A DNA stretch of 5,663 nucleotides from Fimbriiglobus sp. (GTDB lineage: Bacteria > Planctomycetota > Planctomycetia > Gemmatales > Gemmataceae): contig JANXTD010000961.1 of NCBI GenBank assembly GCA_025352585.1, forward strand, positions 1 through 5,663. Direction: 5' to 3'. Numbering within the stretch: the stretch's first letter is position 1; each line of letters begins with the position of its first letter. Positions 4,899 to 5,663 of the stretch are shown one piece after another. The position numbers were made by a program, and so were the translations under genes. The notes beneath the pieces are model-generated. The model saw nothing but the letters and a program-made list of their open reading frames with translations. It did no database searches and was not told the origin of the DNA.

Positions 4899-5663
4899 TC
4901 ACCATCTCCCCGGCCGGGATCGGCACGGGGGGGGTTCCCCCGACGCCGGGAAGGAACCAACTAACTCCCCTTCGGTGACGGCCTCGGTGACGCCTGAGTT
5001 AGTTCCTTCCCGGTCGTTCGCCGATGCCGGGAAGGAACTAACTGGTTGGGGGTCAACGGGGGGAGTTAGTTCCTTCCCGGACCGTTCGGAAACAACCCCC
5101 CCCTCATCCGGGAGGTAACCCCCAGGGGAGTCAGTAAAAGGGGAAGGACTGTCTGGCGGGACGGGTTCGGGATCGGCGTCGGGGCAGGGGGACACCGGCA
5201 AGGTTCTCTCAGGCTCACCACCACCCCCGTCACCCGGTCCGGGATACCACCTTTCGGCCCGTGGGCCACCGGCCGGGTTCTGCACAAGGACGCAGTAGGC
5301 CATTCCCTTGCTCGCCAGACTGGCAAGGGCCACCCCCACGGCTTCGGCGTTCCCCAGGTTCTTCGCGGCGTAAACCATCTCGGAGAGCATGACGCCGGGG
5401 GTCGCTTCGATGCGGGTTAGCAGCGTCAGCCACAAGGGGTCGGGGACGGGTTCGACGACTACCTTCACCCCACCGAACAACGCCACCGCCGTCGCCTCGC
5501 AGTAGTGCCAGACGGCTTGAGCCGCACGAAGGTGGGGCAACGTAATGGCACTAGTCTTGTCGGCTAGTGCGTACACAAGCGCCAGCTTCATCACTTGATC
5601 CGCTGCCCTTGCCGTGGCGTCCCCGGCGACGCCTTCCGGTCGCGTCTCAAGGGTTTCGTACTC
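4899..5663 (-). CDS. DUF3987-like primase/helicase-associated protein, C-terminal part (5' end outside window)
   Basis: The frame is open from the right edge to a TGA at 4899-4901, giving 254 visible residues. A GTG/ATG pair at 5594-5589 is internal, because coding with family-like text (ARAADQ) continues upstream of it. Visible residues 18-64 form a helical segment (VMKLALVYALAD, HLRAAQAVWHYCEA) typical of the end of the ATPase/helicase-like domain in DUF3987-type proteins of phages, plasmids and integrated elements. Residues 75-142 look like a winged-helix domain ending in GGPRAERWYPG, a fitting end for a DNA-binding module. Residues 143-254 are a Pro/Gly/Ser/Glu-rich, probably disordered tail coded by DNA full of inverted repeats. 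The expected role is replication initiation or DNA unwinding in a mobile element. The Walker motifs would lie outside the window. The gene points toward tRNA-Leu. The family call rests on pattern memory and is moderately sure. The coding call is strong for residues 1-142 and weaker for the tail. Confidence 0.82.
   Translation of the reverse strand, partial: EYETLETRPEGVAGDATARAADQVMKLALVYALADKTSAITLPHLRAAQAVWHYCEATAVALFGGVKVVVEPVPDPLWLTLLTRIEATPGVMLSEMVYAAKNLGNAEAVGVALASLASKGMAYCVLVQNPAGGPRAERWYPGPGDGGGGEPERTLPVSPCPDADPEPVPPDSPSPFTDSPGGYLPDEGGVVSERSGKELTPPVDPQPVSSFPASANDREGTNSGVTEAVTEGELVGSFPASGEPPPCRSRPGRW
4946..5080. repeat. Four-copy alternating inverted repeat, 17-bp core
   Basis: The core CCGGGAAGGAACTAACT occurs on the plus strand at 5027-5043 and at 4946-4966, the latter with a 4-base insertion, CAAC. 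It occurs on the minus strand at 4997-5013 and 5064-5080. Orientation alternates, so neighbouring copies can form hairpins; the pairs 4997/5043 and 5027/5080 have perfect 17-bp arms with loops of 13 and 20 bases. Two 12-base tandem units (TCGGTGACG plus three bases, 4972-4995) lie between the first two copies. A degenerate relative, CCGGGAGGTAACC, is at 5108-5120. All lie within the tail-coding part of the primase-like gene. Confidence 0.85.

Noticed and set aside
4793..4978. 61-codon plus-strand open frame
   Set aside because: It begins at a GTG, has no domain, and its second half is antisense to the primase-like gene and its inverted repeats.
4946..5080. CRISPR array
   Set aside because: The repeats alternate in orientation, have unequal short gaps (30, 13 and 20 bases) and lie inside a coding frame, unlike the direct, evenly spaced repeats of CRISPR.

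Overview
The window looks like chromosomal DNA from a high-GC planctomycete, most likely of the Gemmataceae type. This is inferred from the strong G/C bias at third codon positions, secreted proteins with Gly/Pro-rich spacers, a DUF1570-like protein and weak Shine-Dalgarno signals. No database search was possible, so the taxon is an inference.

Region 1 (1-397): a tRNA-Pro(GGG) gene lies on the minus strand with its own promoter (TTGTCA-N17-TAGTCT) and a strong intrinsic terminator at the left edge. It is divergent from the protein genes to its right.

Region 2 (398-4229): two plus-strand genes encode exported proteins and are separated by 127 bp. The first (508 aa) has a clear signal peptide and a helical body of unknown function. 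The second (725 aa) has a signal peptide, three Gly/Pro/Ser-rich linkers and a core that resembles the DUF1570 peptidase-like family. Its expected HExxH zinc motif reads REGTR, so it may be a catalytically dead relative.

Region 3 (4283-4442): a tRNA-Leu(CAG) gene with a good promoter and a symmetrical terminator.

Region 4 (4443-5663): accessory DNA. About 450 bp without a convincing gene carry C-rich repeats that recall REP/RAYT-type sequences, plus two inverted repeats, one of them lox-like. Next comes the 3' end of a minus-strand gene that runs off the right edge. It resembles the C-terminal part of DUF3987-type (primase/helicase-associated ATPase) proteins common on mobile elements. Its disordered tail is coded by DNA holding four copies of a 17-bp element in alternating orientation and different reading frames. 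This suggests a nucleic-acid-level element rather than a conserved protein motif. The placement next to the 3' end of a tRNA gene fits an integrated element, but no integrase or clear att duplication lies inside the window.
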